The position numbers and the translations under genes are program-made. A stretch of DNA of 64,000 nt from Paracoccaceae bacterium (GTDB lineage: Bacteria > Pseudomonadota > Alphaproteobacteria > Rhodobacterales > Rhodobacteraceae): positions 1 through 64,000 of the forward strand of contig PWZT01000021.1 in the NCBI GenBank assembly GCA_003567315.1, written 5' to 3'. Below are positions 26,471-35,726 of the stretch, piece by piece; position 1 is the stretch's first letter, and every line of letters starts with the position of its first letter. A model generated the notes under the pieces. It had not been told where the DNA came from. It worked only from the letters and a program-made list of their open reading frames with translations, and did not search any database.

Positions 26471-27091
26471 TCAGGTAACAGCGATAATCACACCAACCCC
26501 GATCATCAGCCCGCCCGCGATCCGGTTGGTGCGTGCAATCGCGCGGCCCGAGCGCAAGAGCGCGCGGGCGCGGTCGATCAACGCCGCGATGATCAGATTG
26601 CCGACCATCGGGATCGCGACCGAGACAAGTATGATCGCGCCGATATCAAGCCATGTGACGCGCGTGAGGTCAAAGAACCCCGGCAACACGCCCATATAGA
26701 ACAGGATCGCTTTGGGATTGGCGAGAATGACAGTCACACCCGCGGCAAACCCCGCCAGCGCGCCAGGGCGAGTGAGGCGGCTGTCGGCGGACAGGTCGCG
26801 CGCAGCATGACGGATAAGTTGCACCCCCATGATCACGAACATCCCGACCGCCACCCATTTCATCGCCTCCAGCAGATCGCCGTAGATCGAAAGGATCCAT
26901 GTCAACCCGAAGATCGCTGCAAGCGGCCAGAGCATGTCGCCCAGCGCCACCCCCACAGCCAAGGGCGCGGCCTGGGTGAATCCGCCCGACATGGCGCGCG
27001 CCGTCAACGCCACCCAGACAGGGCCCGGGGTCAGGAACAGGATAAGGATCGCACCGGCGTAGAAGCTGAGGTCGAGAAGTGAGACAGTCAT
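26471..27091 (-). CDS. LysE/RhtB-family amino-acid exporter
   Basis: A 206-residue inner-membrane protein with about six helices; FLTPGPVWVALTARAMSGG (19-37) is the conserved N-terminal motif and ANPKAILFYMGVLPGF the second. Family members export amino acids such as lysine, threonine or homoserine lactones; the substrate here is unknown. Its start overlaps the recF stop by four bases, so it is the last gene of the dnaA-dnaN-recF run, an odd functional partner. Confidence 0.88.
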   Translation of the reverse strand: MTVSLLDLSFYAGAILILFLTPGPVWVALTARAMSGGFTQAAPLAVGVALGDMLWPLAAIFGLTWILSIYGDLLEAMKWVAVGMFVIMGVQLIRHAARDLSADSRLTRPGALAGFAAGVTVILANPKAILFYMGVLPGFFDLTRVTWLDIGAIILVSVAIPMVGNLIIAALIDRARALLRSGRAIARTNRIAGGLMIGVGVIIAVT

Positions 27092-28182
27092 GGCGCATGG
27101 CTTTCGATGCGGGATTCACCGTCGTAGTCATACAACGAAAAATGCTGCGCACGCGCGCCGAGATCGCTGAAAAGCTCGGGGCCAGTGCCAGTGAGAAATG
27201 CCTGCACATTCAGCGAGCAGATAATGTCGTAAAGTGCAGCGCGGCGGCCAGCATCCAGATGGGCCGCGACCTCATCGAGCAGCAGAATGGGCGCGGCACC
27301 GCGCATATCATGGAGCGCGCGGGCATTGGCAAGGATCAGTGAGATGAGAAACGCCTTCTGCTCACCAGTCGAGCATTGCGCGGCCTCTATACCCTTGGCC
27401 GCCCAGCGCGCGCCCAGATCGGCCCGATGCGGCCCGATCAGGCTGCGCCCGGCAGCCATGTCGCGGCGACGGCCATCGGCCAGCGCCTGCGCGAGCATCG
27501 CTTCGTCCTCCGGGGCGGTGCAGTCGAGCGTCAGATCAGCAACCGGAAACGGGCCGTCGCGATCCGCGTATTGCGCAAGCAGCCCGAGCGCGGCGCGCCG
27601 GTTCGCGCTGATTTGCGCCCCCGCCTCGGCCATCTGCAACTCGAGCGCCCCATACCAGCCGCCATCGCCCACACCGTCGCGCAACAGCCGGTTGCGCTCG
27701 CGCATGGCTTTTTCATAGGCCAGCGACTGCGCCGCATGATCGGGGCGAAAGCTGAGCACCGTGCGATCCAGAAACCGCCTGCGCCCCTCCGAGCCTTCGA
27801 GCCAGAGCCTGTCCATCGCGGGGGTGAGCCAGAGCATCGCCATCACATCGCCCAGCGCCATTTGCGGCGCGCTTTTCTCGTCAATGCGCAACTGACGGCT
27901 CTGGCCTGGTTCGGCCCATGTCTCGATGCGGCGCGGGCCGTCTGGTGTGTCAATCTCTGCACGCAGCTTCCAGCCGATGGCTTGCGGGCGGCGGATGATG
28001 TTTTCAGGCGCGGCGCGGCGCAGACCGCGACCGGGGGACAGGAGCGAGACAGCTTCAAGAATGTTGGTCTTGCCTGACCCGTTCGGCCCGGACAGCACGA
28101 CAGGCCGCCCGTCGAGGTCAAGCCGCGTGCGCCGGTGCGACCGGAAATGCGAGAGGGTCAGATGAGCGATATGGACCGACAT
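27088..28182 (-). CDS. recF: DNA replication and repair protein RecF
   Basis: A 364-residue SMC-like ATPase that loads RecA at gaps with RecO and RecR. Walker A is GPNGSGKT (32-39), the ABC signature region is STGEQKAFLIS (near 287) and Walker B is ILLLDEVAAHLD. Length and order (dnaA-dnaN-recF) are typical. The ATG lies 58 bases after dnaN, and the 3' end overlaps the LysE-like gene. Confidence 0.95.
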   Translation of the reverse strand: MSVHIAHLTLSHFRSHRRTRLDLDGRPVVLSGPNGSGKTNILEAVSLLSPGRGLRRAAPENIIRRPQAIGWKLRAEIDTPDGPRRIETWAEPGQSRQLRIDEKSAPQMALGDVMAMLWLTPAMDRLWLEGSEGRRRFLDRTVLSFRPDHAAQSLAYEKAMRERNRLLRDGVGDGGWYGALELQMAEAGAQISANRRAALGLLAQYADRDGPFPVADLTLDCTAPEDEAMLAQALADGRRRDMAAGRSLIGPHRADLGARWAAKGIEAAQCSTGEQKAFLISLILANARALHDMRGAAPILLLDEVAAHLDAGRRAALYDIICSLNVQAFLTGTGPELFSDLGARAQHFSLYDYDGESRIESHAP

Positions 28183-28240
28183 GGCGCAGCGGTAGAAAGT
28201 TTCGCGCGCAGATGCCAGCGGGAAAACGCTTGCGGCCCTG

Positions 28241-29359
28241 TCACACCCGCATCGGCATCACGACATAGACCGCGCTGGTATCATTGCCCTCGCGCATCAA
28301 GGTGGGGTCGCCCGACCCGTTGAACAGGAAAACCGCATTCTCGCGGTCCACCTGGCTTGCGATCTCCAGCAGATATTTCGCGTTGAACCCGATCTCGAGC
28401 CGCTCATCGCCATAAGACACGATAAGCTCTTCCTCGGCCGCACCGCTATCGGGCGCATTGACCGAGAGCACGAGGCGATCTTCCTCCAGCGCGAGTTTCA
28501 CCGCGCGCGACCGTTCAGATGACACAGTCGCCACACGGTCCACGGCTTTGGCGAACTCGGTTGCATCCACTTCGAGCCGCTTGGTGTTCTGAGTCGGGAT
28601 GACGCGGGTGTAGTCCGGGAAGGTGCCGTCGATCACCTTGGATGTGAGCGTGATGTCGGGTGTGGCAAAACGCAGCTTTGTTTCCGATACGGAAACAGCG
28701 ATTTCCATATCGTCATCTTCAAGAAGCTTGCGCAACTCGCCGACAGTCTTGCGCGGCACGATCACGCCGGGCAGCGCCTCGGCCCCGGCAGGCAGTTCGG
28801 CATCGACCCGTGCGAGCCGGTGGCCATCGGTCGCCACGCAGCGCAGGACGCGTCCGCCATCGGCCTCGGCCACATGCATGTAGACACCGTTGAGGTAATA
28901 GCGCGTCTCTTCGGTCGAGATCGCGAATTTGGCCTTTTCGAACAGCCGCCGCAGCACTTTGGCGGGCGCTGCGAAATTCGCACTGTATTCGCTGGACGCC
29001 ATGACCGGGAAATCTTCTTTCGGCAGTGTCGCGAGCGAGAAATTCGACCGTCCCGCCGAAACCTGCAACCGCCCCGCACGCGGATCATCCGACAGCTCGA
29101 CCAGCGCACCATCGGGCAGTTTGCGGATGATCTCATGCAACAGCACCGCCGAAACCGTGGTCGCGCCCGGCTGCTCCACCATGGCGGGCGCATGATCCAC
29201 GACCTCAATATCCAGATCCGTGGCGCGCAGATGGATAGACCCCTCGGCTGCCTCGATCAGCAGATTCGCCAGAATGGGGATAGTGTTGCGCCGCTCGACC
29301 ACGGATTGTGCCTGAGAAACGGCCTTGAGCAACACGGCCCGTTCAATACTGATCTTCAT
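28241..29359 (-). CDS. dnaN: DNA polymerase III beta sliding clamp DnaN
   Basis: A 372-residue clamp with the usual three repeated domains of about 120 residues; it starts MKISIERAVLLKAVSQAQSV and ends VMPMRV, the conserved C-terminus. It encircles DNA and tethers polymerases, including the DnaE2 encoded at 53-57 kb. It is separated from dnaA by about 98 bases, which contain no terminator I can see. Confidence 0.97.
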   Translation of the reverse strand: MKISIERAVLLKAVSQAQSVVERRNTIPILANLLIEAAEGSIHLRATDLDIEVVDHAPAMVEQPGATTVSAVLLHEIIRKLPDGALVELSDDPRAGRLQVSAGRSNFSLATLPKEDFPVMASSEYSANFAAPAKVLRRLFEKAKFAISTEETRYYLNGVYMHVAEADGGRVLRCVATDGHRLARVDAELPAGAEALPGVIVPRKTVGELRKLLEDDDMEIAVSVSETKLRFATPDITLTSKVIDGTFPDYTRVIPTQNTKRLEVDATEFAKAVDRVATVSSERSRAVKLALEEDRLVLSVNAPDSGAAEEELIVSYGDERLEIGFNAKYLLEIASQVDRENAVFLFNGSGDPTLMREGNDTSAVYVVMPMRV

Positions 29360-29457
29360 GCCTCACGTCCTTCATCGCCAACGCGCCCGGTGCGGAGCGC
29401 GAGCCTAGCCAATTTTGCCATGACGACAAGCGCTTTTTCGCCGAGACCGGCCCGTGA

Positions 29458-30795
29458 TCAGCTCTCCAGCAAACGGCGCAGCAATTCGATATCCTCATTG
29501 AGCTGGCTGTCGGTGCCGCGCATTTCCTCGACCTTGCGCACACCATGCAGGATCGTGGTGTGATCGCGCCCACCGAAGCGACGCCCTATCTCGGGCAGCG
29601 AGCGCGATGTCATGTCCTTGGCCAGATACATCGCGATCTGACGCGGGCGGGCAATCGTACGGGTCCGCTTGGGGCCCAGCATATCCGACAGGCGGATGTT
29701 GAAGTGCTCGGCCACCTTACGCTGGATTTCCTCGACAGTCACACGCCGATCAGAGCTGCGCAGTATGTCGGACAGGCAATCCTGCGCCATGTCCAGCGTG
29801 ACCTCCTGCCCGATCAGGCTGGAGAAAGCAAAAAGCCGTTGCAGCGCACCTTCGAGAACGCGCACATTGGTCGTGATCTTGTGCGCGAGAAATTCGAACA
29901 CGCCATCGTCGATCTGAATGCTGCCATAGCTTTGCGCGAATTGCGCGGCCTTCCGCTGCAGGATGCCAAGGCGCAGCTCGTAATTCGTGGGATGCAGATC
30001 GACCACCAACCCGCATTGCAACCGCGAGGAGATGCGCGCCTCCAGATCCTTTATCTCACCGGGTGCGCGGTCGGCCGATATGATGATCTGCTTGTTCTGA
30101 TCGACCAGCGCGTTGAAGGTGTGGAAAAACTCCTCCTGCGTGCTCTCCTTGCCGGCGATGAACTGGACATCATCCACCATCAGCATATCGACCGAGCGAA
30201 ACAGGTTCTTGAAATCCATGATCTCGCGGTCGCGCAGCGCCTGCACGAAGCGATACATGAATTGCTCGGCCGAGAGATAGAGCACCTGAAGACCGGGGTG
30301 CCGCGCCTGAACTTCCCAGGCGATCGCGTGCATCAGATGGGTTTTCCCCAGCCCGACCCCGCCATAGAGAAAGAGCGGATTGAACGTCACTTGCCCGCCT
30401 TCGGCAACGCGGCGGGCAGCAGCATGGGCCAGTTCGTTCGGTTTGCCGACAACGAAATTGTCGAAGCTGTAGCGCCCGTCGAGCGGTGAGCCCTGAAGCG
30501 GATCATTGGCTGGCGCGGTCATCGTCTGGGCCTGCGGGCCCGCCGGTCGGGGCTTGTCGCCGACGATGAATTCAAGCCGCGAAATATCTGCGGAGATGGC
30601 CCGGAGATGCGCGAAAATCTGGTCGTGATAGGTGCGCTTCACCCAATCGCCGACGAATCGCGAGGGCGCCCGGAATTTTGCCACACCGTCGCTGACCCCG
30701 AGACATTCGAGCGGGGCAATCCAGTTCTTGTGATTGCTCTCTCCAATTTCCGACCGCAGCTCTTCCGAAATCCCGCCCCAAGCGTCTTGCACCAT
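29458..30795 (-). CDS. dnaA: Chromosomal replication initiator DnaA
   Basis: A 445-residue initiator. Domain I is at about 1-80, a short linker follows (80-105), then the AAA+ domain with Walker A GGVGLGKT (145-152) and Walker B LMVDDVQFI, and domain IV with the DnaA-box-binding signature GRDHTTILHGVRKV (409-422). The start MVQDAWGGI at 30795 fits relatives and has AGGGGG just before it; ATGs at 30810 and 30840 are alternatives. The 5' region is about 380 bases long, without perfect DnaA boxes but with several inverted repeats. Confidence 0.96.
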   Translation of the reverse strand: MVQDAWGGISEELRSEIGESNHKNWIAPLECLGVSDGVAKFRAPSRFVGDWVKRTYHDQIFAHLRAISADISRLEFIVGDKPRPAGPQAQTMTAPANDPLQGSPLDGRYSFDNFVVGKPNELAHAAARRVAEGGQVTFNPLFLYGGVGLGKTHLMHAIAWEVQARHPGLQVLYLSAEQFMYRFVQALRDREIMDFKNLFRSVDMLMVDDVQFIAGKESTQEEFFHTFNALVDQNKQIIISADRAPGEIKDLEARISSRLQCGLVVDLHPTNYELRLGILQRKAAQFAQSYGSIQIDDGVFEFLAHKITTNVRVLEGALQRLFAFSSLIGQEVTLDMAQDCLSDILRSSDRRVTVEEIQRKVAEHFNIRLSDMLGPKRTRTIARPRQIAMYLAKDMTSRSLPEIGRRFGGRDHTTILHGVRKVEEMRGTDSQLNEDIELLRRLLES

Positions 30796-30840
30796 TGTCC
30801 CCCTGCCCATCCTGATCGCTCTGTATCGCGCCAATCTCAA

Positions 30841-31175
30841 TAACAGTCGTCACATGCGCGATCTGGCAGGATCGCACAGTATCAACCTTTACGTGTCTCC
30901 AAGCGCTGACACGCAGCCCTCGAAGGAAAACCAGTTTCTATCTAAACGAGTGACGACTTCGGCCTGATAGACACAAACCGCGTTCGCGGCTGAAAACCGC
31001 AAACCACATTTTACAACTTATGCGGTTCTTCACCGTCCCCCTTGCGAGTCTCGACTCGCAGGGAGACATTAGCAATGGCGATAGATGGCGGCAACTGAAC
31101 AAGAGACTTGACGACCCGCCCCGGCACAAAAGAATCGCGGCCCGATTGAAAAATGAAGCGGGATCAAAAGCATAG
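30841..31175. promoter_or_regulatory. AT-richer region between dnaA and rpsT with inverted repeats
   Basis: About 335 non-coding bases upstream of dnaA. Visible are an inverted repeat AACCGCA (30995-31001) / TGCGGTT (31021-31027); a small CCGCG-TT-CGCGG hairpin near 30979-30990; and an 8-bp inverted repeat TGCGAGTC / GACTCGCA (31043-31060) in which two GANTC sites, the target of the CcrM methylase of alphaproteobacteria, sit three bases apart. I find no TTATCCACA-type DnaA box, so it is not called an origin. The dnaA promoter must lie here. Confidence 0.5.
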
Positions 31176-31202
31176 AAAAAGGCACTCCGAAGAGTGCCTT
31201 TC
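31176..31202 (-). terminator. Terminator of rpsT
   Basis: On the - strand the stem AAAGGCACTC / GAGTGCCTTT with a TTCG loop runs into TTTTTC. A UUCG tetraloop makes it especially stable. Confidence 0.9.
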
Positions 31203-31225
31203 AAGCGCCGTCAAAGGGTCGTCGC

Positions 31226-31492
31226 TCAGGCCGCCATCGCCTTCACGCGGGACGACAGGCGCGACATCTTGCGCGCCACGGTATTCTTGTGCAGCACGCC
31301 CTTGGTCACACCACGCGCCAGTTCGGGCTGGGCCGCGCGCAGGGCCTCCTGCGCCTTGGTCTGATCGCCCGACGCAATCGCTTCCTCGACCTTGCGCAGG
31401 AATGTGCGGATGCGCGAGCGGCGCGCCTTGTTGACTGCGGTGCGGCGCTCGATCTGGCGAGCGCGCTTCTTGGACTGGGGTGTGTTGGCCAT
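31226..31492 (-). CDS. rpsT: 30S ribosomal protein S20
   Basis: An 88-residue, strongly basic protein that binds 16S rRNA. It starts [13 protein letters not shown] and has the S20 pattern [18 protein letters not shown] and [15 protein letters not shown] 31492 is the family start; nine earlier codons are open but out of pattern. The ribosome site is weak. Two hairpins lie in the leader, which may matter because S20 is known to control its own synthesis in E. coli. Confidence 0.97.
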   Translation of the reverse strand: MANTPQSKKRARQIERRTAVNKARRSRIRTFLRKVEEAIASGDQTKAQEALRAAQPELARGVTKGVLHKNTVARKMSRLSSRVKAMAA

Positions 31493-31510
31493 ATGTGTCG
31501 TCTTTCTCAA

Positions 31511-31561
31511 GCGGGTCAATTCTGTTTCGCAACGGACCCGCGACTGGTCTGACCGACCAGT
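31511..31561 (-). promoter_or_regulatory. Two adjacent hairpins in the rpsT leader
   Basis: On the - strand the first stem is ACTGGTC / GACCAGT with a 5-base loop (31561-31543), followed directly by a second, GCGGGTC / GACCCGC with a 17-base loop (31541-31511), ending 18 bases before the start codon. No T tract follows, so they are not terminators. Autoregulation by S20 is a guess. Confidence 0.45.
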
Positions 31562-31640
31562 TCCGACTCATGCCTTAAGCGGGCCCACGCGCATGCAGCC
31601 CGGGTTATACGCCAGCGCGGTGCAAAAGGAAAGGCCCGTT

Positions 31641-32417
31641 TTACTGATCCCGGAACTGCGGCTGACGTTTCTCGAGGAACGCCGACATCCCCTCTTTCTG
31701 GTCCTCGGACGCAAAGAGCATGTGGAACACCCGCCGCTCGAACAGGATCCCCTCGCGCAGCGTTGTCTCGTAGCTGCGATTGACCGCTTCCTTCACCACC
31801 TTGACCGAAACCTGCGATTTCTCGGCGATCTTGCCTGCCGCGCTCATCGCCTCTTCCATCAGCTTCTTGGCGGGCACGACGCGGCTGACGAGCCCCGAGC
31901 GTTCGGCTTCCTCAGCATCCATGAAGCGCCCGGTCAGATGCATCTCCATGGCCTTCGACTTGCCCACAAAGCGCGTCAGGCGCTGGGTGCCGCCGATCCC
32001 GGCAACAACGCCGAGATTGATCTCGGGCTGGCCGAACTTGGCCGTATCCGCCGCGATGATGAAATCGCACATCATCGCAAGCTCGCAGCCCCCGCCCAGC
32101 GCATAGCCTGCGACAGCGGCGATGATGGGCTTGCGCACACGCGACAGCGCCTCGGATTCCGGGCCGAAGAAATCGGCATCGAACATATCGACGAAGCCCT
32201 TGTCGGACATCTCCTTGATATCGGCGCCCGCAGCGAACGCCTTGTCGGAGCCCGTGATGACGATGCAGCGCACCTTGTCGTTCTTGTCGGCGGCACGCAG
32301 CGCGTCGCCAAGCTCGCGCAGAAGCGTGCTGTTGAGGGCATTGAGGGCATCGGGGCGGTTCAGGCGGATCAGTGCGATATGGTTGTCGATATCGACGATC
32401 AGCGTTTCATAGGCCAT
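31641..32417 (-). CDS. Enoyl-CoA hydratase (crotonase)
   Basis: A 258-residue crotonase-family enzyme that adds water to trans-2-enoyl-CoA in beta-oxidation. The two catalytic glutamates E112 ([11 protein letters not shown]) and E132 ([10 protein letters not shown]) keep the 20-residue spacing of true hydratases, and [10 protein letters not shown] forms the CoA/oxyanion loop. ATG 32417 has AAGGTG about 8 bases before it. Location beside rpsT-dnaA is common in Rhodobacteraceae, with no known functional reason. Confidence 0.93.
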   Translation of the reverse strand: MAYETLIVDIDNHIALIRLNRPDALNALNSTLLRELGDALRAADKNDKVRCIVITGSDKAFAAGADIKEMSDKGFVDMFDADFFGPESEALSRVRKPIIAAVAGYALGGGCELAMMCDFIIAADTAKFGQPEINLGVVAGIGGTQRLTRFVGKSKAMEMHLTGRFMDAEEAERSGLVSRVVPAKKLMEEAMSAAGKIAEKSQVSVKVVKEAVNRSYETTLREGILFERRVFHMLFASEDQKEGMSAFLEKRQPQFRDQ

Positions 32418-32480
32418 GCGTGGCACCTTGATTGTTGCACTCTGGCCCATTGGCATAACAGCTTGTTGAACGGGTTCAAG

Positions 32481-33344
32481 TCATCTCTGGCAGATGCGGC
32501 AGTAGAAGCTGGAGCGCCCCGATTGCACTACGCGGCGCACCATTCCGGGGCATCCTTGCGTCACGCAGGCAGCTCCTTGGCGTCCGTAGACGCGAAAGGC
32601 ATGCTGGAAATATCCAAGCTCGCCATTGGCTTGGCGATAGTCGCGCAGGCTCGACCCCCCGGCTGCAATCGCCTCCAGCAAGGTGGCGCGGATGGCCTCG
32701 GTCAGCGCCTCGATCCGCAAACGCCCGATGCGGCCAGCGGCGCGCTTGGGGTGGATTCCCGCGCGAAACAGCGCCTCGCAGACATAGATATTGCCCAGCC
32801 CCGCCACGATTCGCTGATCGAGAAGGGCGGCCTTGATCGGCGTCTTGCGACCGGCCAGCCGCGCGGCGAGATAGTCGGCATTGAAGGCATTGCCCAGCGG
32901 TTCCGGGCCGATACTGGCCAGCAGCGGATGCGACTCCAGCAAGGATGTGGCGCAGAGATCCATCGCCCCGAACCGGCGCGGGTCGTTGAAGGTGATCCGC
33001 GCGCCGTTTTCCATATGCAGGATGACATGGTCATGTTTCTCGAGTGCAGGGTGATCGTGATGGAATTGCCCCGGCACATGCGCCGCAGCCAGCCCCGAGA
33101 TCACCATGCGCCCGGACATGCCCAGATGGATGATCAGGCTCTCGCTGCGGTCGAGATCGGCCAGAATGTATTTCGACCGGCGCCGGAGTTGCACCACGCG
33201 CGCCCCCGACAGCCGCGCGCCCATGTCGGGCGGGAAGGGCCAGCGCAGATCAGCGCGGCGCAGCTCCGCCCGCGCAATGCGCTGGCCTTCCATCGCGGGC
33301 AGAAGGCCACAGCGCACAGTCTCGACTTCGGGCAATTCGGGCAT
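32481..33344 (-). CDS. mutM: Formamidopyrimidine-DNA glycosylase MutM (Fpg)
   Basis: A 287-residue bifunctional glycosylase/AP lyase that removes 8-oxoguanine. The nucleophile P2 and E3 (MPELPEVE), K58 (RRRSKYI) and the C-terminal zinc finger with four cysteines (from ACVTQGC to YCRIC at the end) are present; the H2TH region lies near [11 protein letters not shown]. It is divergent from ubiE, with a 91-base promoter region. Confidence 0.96.
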   Translation of the reverse strand: MPELPEVETVRCGLLPAMEGQRIARAELRRADLRWPFPPDMGARLSGARVVQLRRRSKYILADLDRSESLIIHLGMSGRMVISGLAAAHVPGQFHHDHPALEKHDHVILHMENGARITFNDPRRFGAMDLCATSLLESHPLLASIGPEPLGNAFNADYLAARLAGRKTPIKAALLDQRIVAGLGNIYVCEALFRAGIHPKRAAGRIGRLRIEALTEAIRATLLEAIAAGGSSLRDYRQANGELGYFQHAFRVYGRQGAACVTQGCPGMVRRVVQSGRSSFYCRICQR

Positions 33345-33376
33345 GCGTCACTCCGGCGCTGACAGCAGGGGCTGCA

Positions 33377-33404
33377 TTGTAACGCCCCCCGATAACCCTA
33401 TAAG
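33377..33404 (+). promoter_or_regulatory. Sigma70-type promoter of ubiE-ubiB
   Basis: TTGTAA, 16 bases, TATAAG, ending about 31 bases before the ubiE ATG. It lies in the divergent mutM-ubiE gap. Confidence 0.6.
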
Positions 33405-33435
33405 GAGGGGGAGAGCGGCGCGGCAAGGGTTGCAG

Positions 33436-34188
33436 ATGACAGATCAGGACAAGACCACCCATTTCGGGTTCCAGACCGTCGAGGAAGACCAGAAGGCCGG
33501 GCTCGTTCAGGGGGTCTTCACGCGCGTCGCGTCGAAATACGACGTCATGAATGATCTGATGTCGCTGGGCATCCATCGGCTGTGGAAAGACGCGATGATG
33601 GACTGGCTCGCGCCGCGCCCCGGCCAGCGCCTGCTCGATGTGGCAGGCGGCACGGGCGATATCGCCTTTCGCTTTCTCAAGCGGGCAGGCACCGAGGCGC
33701 ATGCCACAGTGCTCGATCTGACCGAATCGATGTTGCAGGAGGGCCAGAAACGCGCAGAGGCCGAGAACATGGCCGCGTCGCTCGACTGGGTGGTGGGCGA
33801 TGCGATGGCGCTGCCTTTCGCCAACAACAGCTTTGATGTGTACACGATCAGCTTCGGCATCCGCAATGTGACGCGGATCGAAGATGCACTGGCGGAGGCG
33901 TTTCGCGCGCTGCGCCCCGGCGGGCGGCTCATGGTGCTGGAGTTCAGCCAGATCCCCAATGACATGATGCAGAAAGCCTACGACCTTTATTCCTTCAATG
34001 TGATCCCGGCGATGGGGCAGGTGGTGGCGAATGATCGCGACAGCTATCAGTACCTCGTCGAATCGATCCGCCGCTTCCCGAACCAGGAGCGTTTCGCGGC
34101 GATGATCGCTGACGCCGGATTCGAGCAGGTGAAATACCGCAACCTCTCAATGGGCATCGCGGCGCTGCATTCCGGCTGGAAGCTCTGA
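33436..34188 (+). CDS. ubiE: Demethylmenaquinone / 2-polyprenyl-benzoquinol C-methyltransferase UbiE
   Basis: A 250-residue class I SAM methyltransferase for the C-methylation step of ubiquinone synthesis. Motifs: [24 protein letters not shown] at the N-terminus, SAM site [13 protein letters not shown] (about 67-79), [10 protein letters not shown] and [20 protein letters not shown] lies just ahead of ATG 33436. The gene is 3 bases from ubiB, so the two form an operon. Confidence 0.96.
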   Translation: MTDQDKTTHFGFQTVEEDQKAGLVQGVFTRVASKYDVMNDLMSLGIHRLWKDAMMDWLAPRPGQRLLDVAGGTGDIAFRFLKRAGTEAHATVLDLTESMLQEGQKRAEAENMAASLDWVVGDAMALPFANNSFDVYTISFGIRNVTRIEDALAEAFRALRPGGRLMVLEFSQIPNDMMQKAYDLYSFNVIPAMGQVVANDRDSYQYLVESIRRFPNQERFAAMIADAGFEQVKYRNLSMGIAALHSGWKL

Positions 34189-34191
34189 GCG

Positions 34192-35721
34192 ATGCGCGGA
34201 CCGATCAACCTCTGGCGGCTGATCCGCACCGGCGCGACCTTCGAGCGCACTGGTGCCATGCATGTGGTGCTGGAGGCGATGAAAGCGCCGCCGCGCCTGC
34301 GGGTTGCCGCCCGCGTGCTGGGCTGGCCCTTCAAGATCCTGGGGCTCAAGGGCGACCCAGAGCTGCCCCCGCTGACCCGCGCGCTGACCGCGCTTGGCCC
34401 GGCCTATATCAAATTCGGCCAGACGCTTGCCACGCGCCCCGATGTGGTGGGGCAGGAGCTGGCCGACCAGCTGCGCTACCTACAGGACAAATTGCCGCCC
34501 TTCCCGCGTGAAACGGCGCTGGAGACGATCGGGAAGGAGCTCGATCGCCCGCTGGAGGAGGTCTTCTCGGATCTCTCCGAGCCCGTGGCCGCTGCATCCA
34601 TTGCGCAGGTCCATGCTGCCATCCGTGCGGATACGGGCGCCAAGGTCGCAATCAAGGTTCTGCGTCCGGGCGTGGAGCGCGCCTTTCGCAAGGACATCGA
34701 CGCCTTCTATTTCGCCGCCGGAATGATCGAGCTCTTGCTGCCCAAGACCCGCCGGTTGCGGCCATTGGATGTCATCCGGCATTTCGAAAGCGTGGTCGAA
34801 GGGGAGCTTGATCTGCGGCTGGAGGCCGCCTCGGCGGCTGAATTCGCGGATAACACCGAGCAGGATGCCGGTTTCGGCGTCCCACGCCCCGTCTGGGCAC
34901 TTTCCACGCGCCGCGTGATGACGCTGGGCTGGGCCGCAGGTGTTCCTATGGGCGACAACGCCGCGCTCGATGCGCTGGGGCTGGATCGCAACGAGTTGGG
35001 CGTGCGGGTTCTGACGCTGTTCCTGCGCCATGCGCTGCGCGACGGCTTCTTTCATGGCGACATGCATCAGGGCAATCTGAAGGTCACCGGCGCGGGCGAG
35101 ATCATCGCGCTCGATTTCGGGATCATGGGGCGCATCGACAGTTTCACCCGCCGCGCCTATGCCGAGATCCTCTTTGGCTTCATCCGCAAGGATTACCGCC
35201 GCGTGGCCGAGGTGCATTTCGAGGCCGGTTATGTGCCCCCTGACCGTGACATCGACGAGTTCGCGCGTGCGCTGCGCTCGGTCGGCGAGCCGATCTTCGG
35301 CATGGATGCGCGCCATATCTCGATGGCGAAGCTGCTGGCCTATCTGTTCGAGGTGACCGAGCGCTTCGGGATGGAGACGCGGACCGAGCTGATCCTGCTG
35401 CAGCGCACCATGGTCGTGGTCGAAGGCGTGGCGCGCTCGCTCAATCCCGAGATCAATATGTGGCATGTCGCCAAGCCCGTGGTCGAGGAATACATTCGCG
35501 AAAGCATTGGCCCCAAGGCACTGGCAGCCGATCTGGCGCAGACCGCGCGAATCCTCACGCGTTTCGGCCCGCATCTGCCGCGCCTTGTGGAGGAGGCGTT
35601 GATCGCGCAGGCCAATCAATCGACCCCATCTGCGCCCAGCGGCGGGCGCGGTCCGTTTTTCTGGACGCTGCTGGGCGGGGGGCTGGTTGGGCTGGGTGTG
35701 CTGGGCGGCACGCTGCTGTAG
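34192..35721 (+). CDS. ubiB: Ubiquinone biosynthesis atypical kinase/ATPase UbiB
   Basis: A 509-residue ABC1/ADCK protein-kinase-like member needed for ubiquinone synthesis. The KxGQ motif, KFGQTLATRPD, begins near residue 72; AAASIAQVHAA and the VAIKVLRPGV lysine follow; HGDMHQGNL and LDFGIMG form the nucleotide site. A hydrophobic C-terminal stretch (about 484-508) anchors it in the membrane, as in other UbiB proteins. It lies directly after ubiE and converges on the thiamine kinase gene with 5 bases between. Confidence 0.96.
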   Translation: MRGPINLWRLIRTGATFERTGAMHVVLEAMKAPPRLRVAARVLGWPFKILGLKGDPELPPLTRALTALGPAYIKFGQTLATRPDVVGQELADQLRYLQDKLPPFPRETALETIGKELDRPLEEVFSDLSEPVAAASIAQVHAAIRADTGAKVAIKVLRPGVERAFRKDIDAFYFAAGMIELLLPKTRRLRPLDVIRHFESVVEGELDLRLEAASAAEFADNTEQDAGFGVPRPVWALSTRRVMTLGWAAGVPMGDNAALDALGLDRNELGVRVLTLFLRHALRDGFFHGDMHQGNLKVTGAGEIIALDFGIMGRIDSFTRRAYAEILFGFIRKDYRRVAEVHFEAGYVPPDRDIDEFARALRSVGEPIFGMDARHISMAKLLAYLFEVTERFGMETRTELILLQRTMVVVEGVARSLNPEINMWHVAKPVVEEYIRESIGPKALAADLAQTARILTRFGPHLPRLVEEALIAQANQSTPSAPSGGRGPFFWTLLGGGLVGLGVLGGTLL

Positions 35722-35726
35722 GACCG

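Noticed and set aside
30841-31175. Replication origin next to dnaA
   Set aside because: No perfect DnaA box or cluster of near matches was found, and the origin is not always at dnaA in this group; GC skew would be needed.
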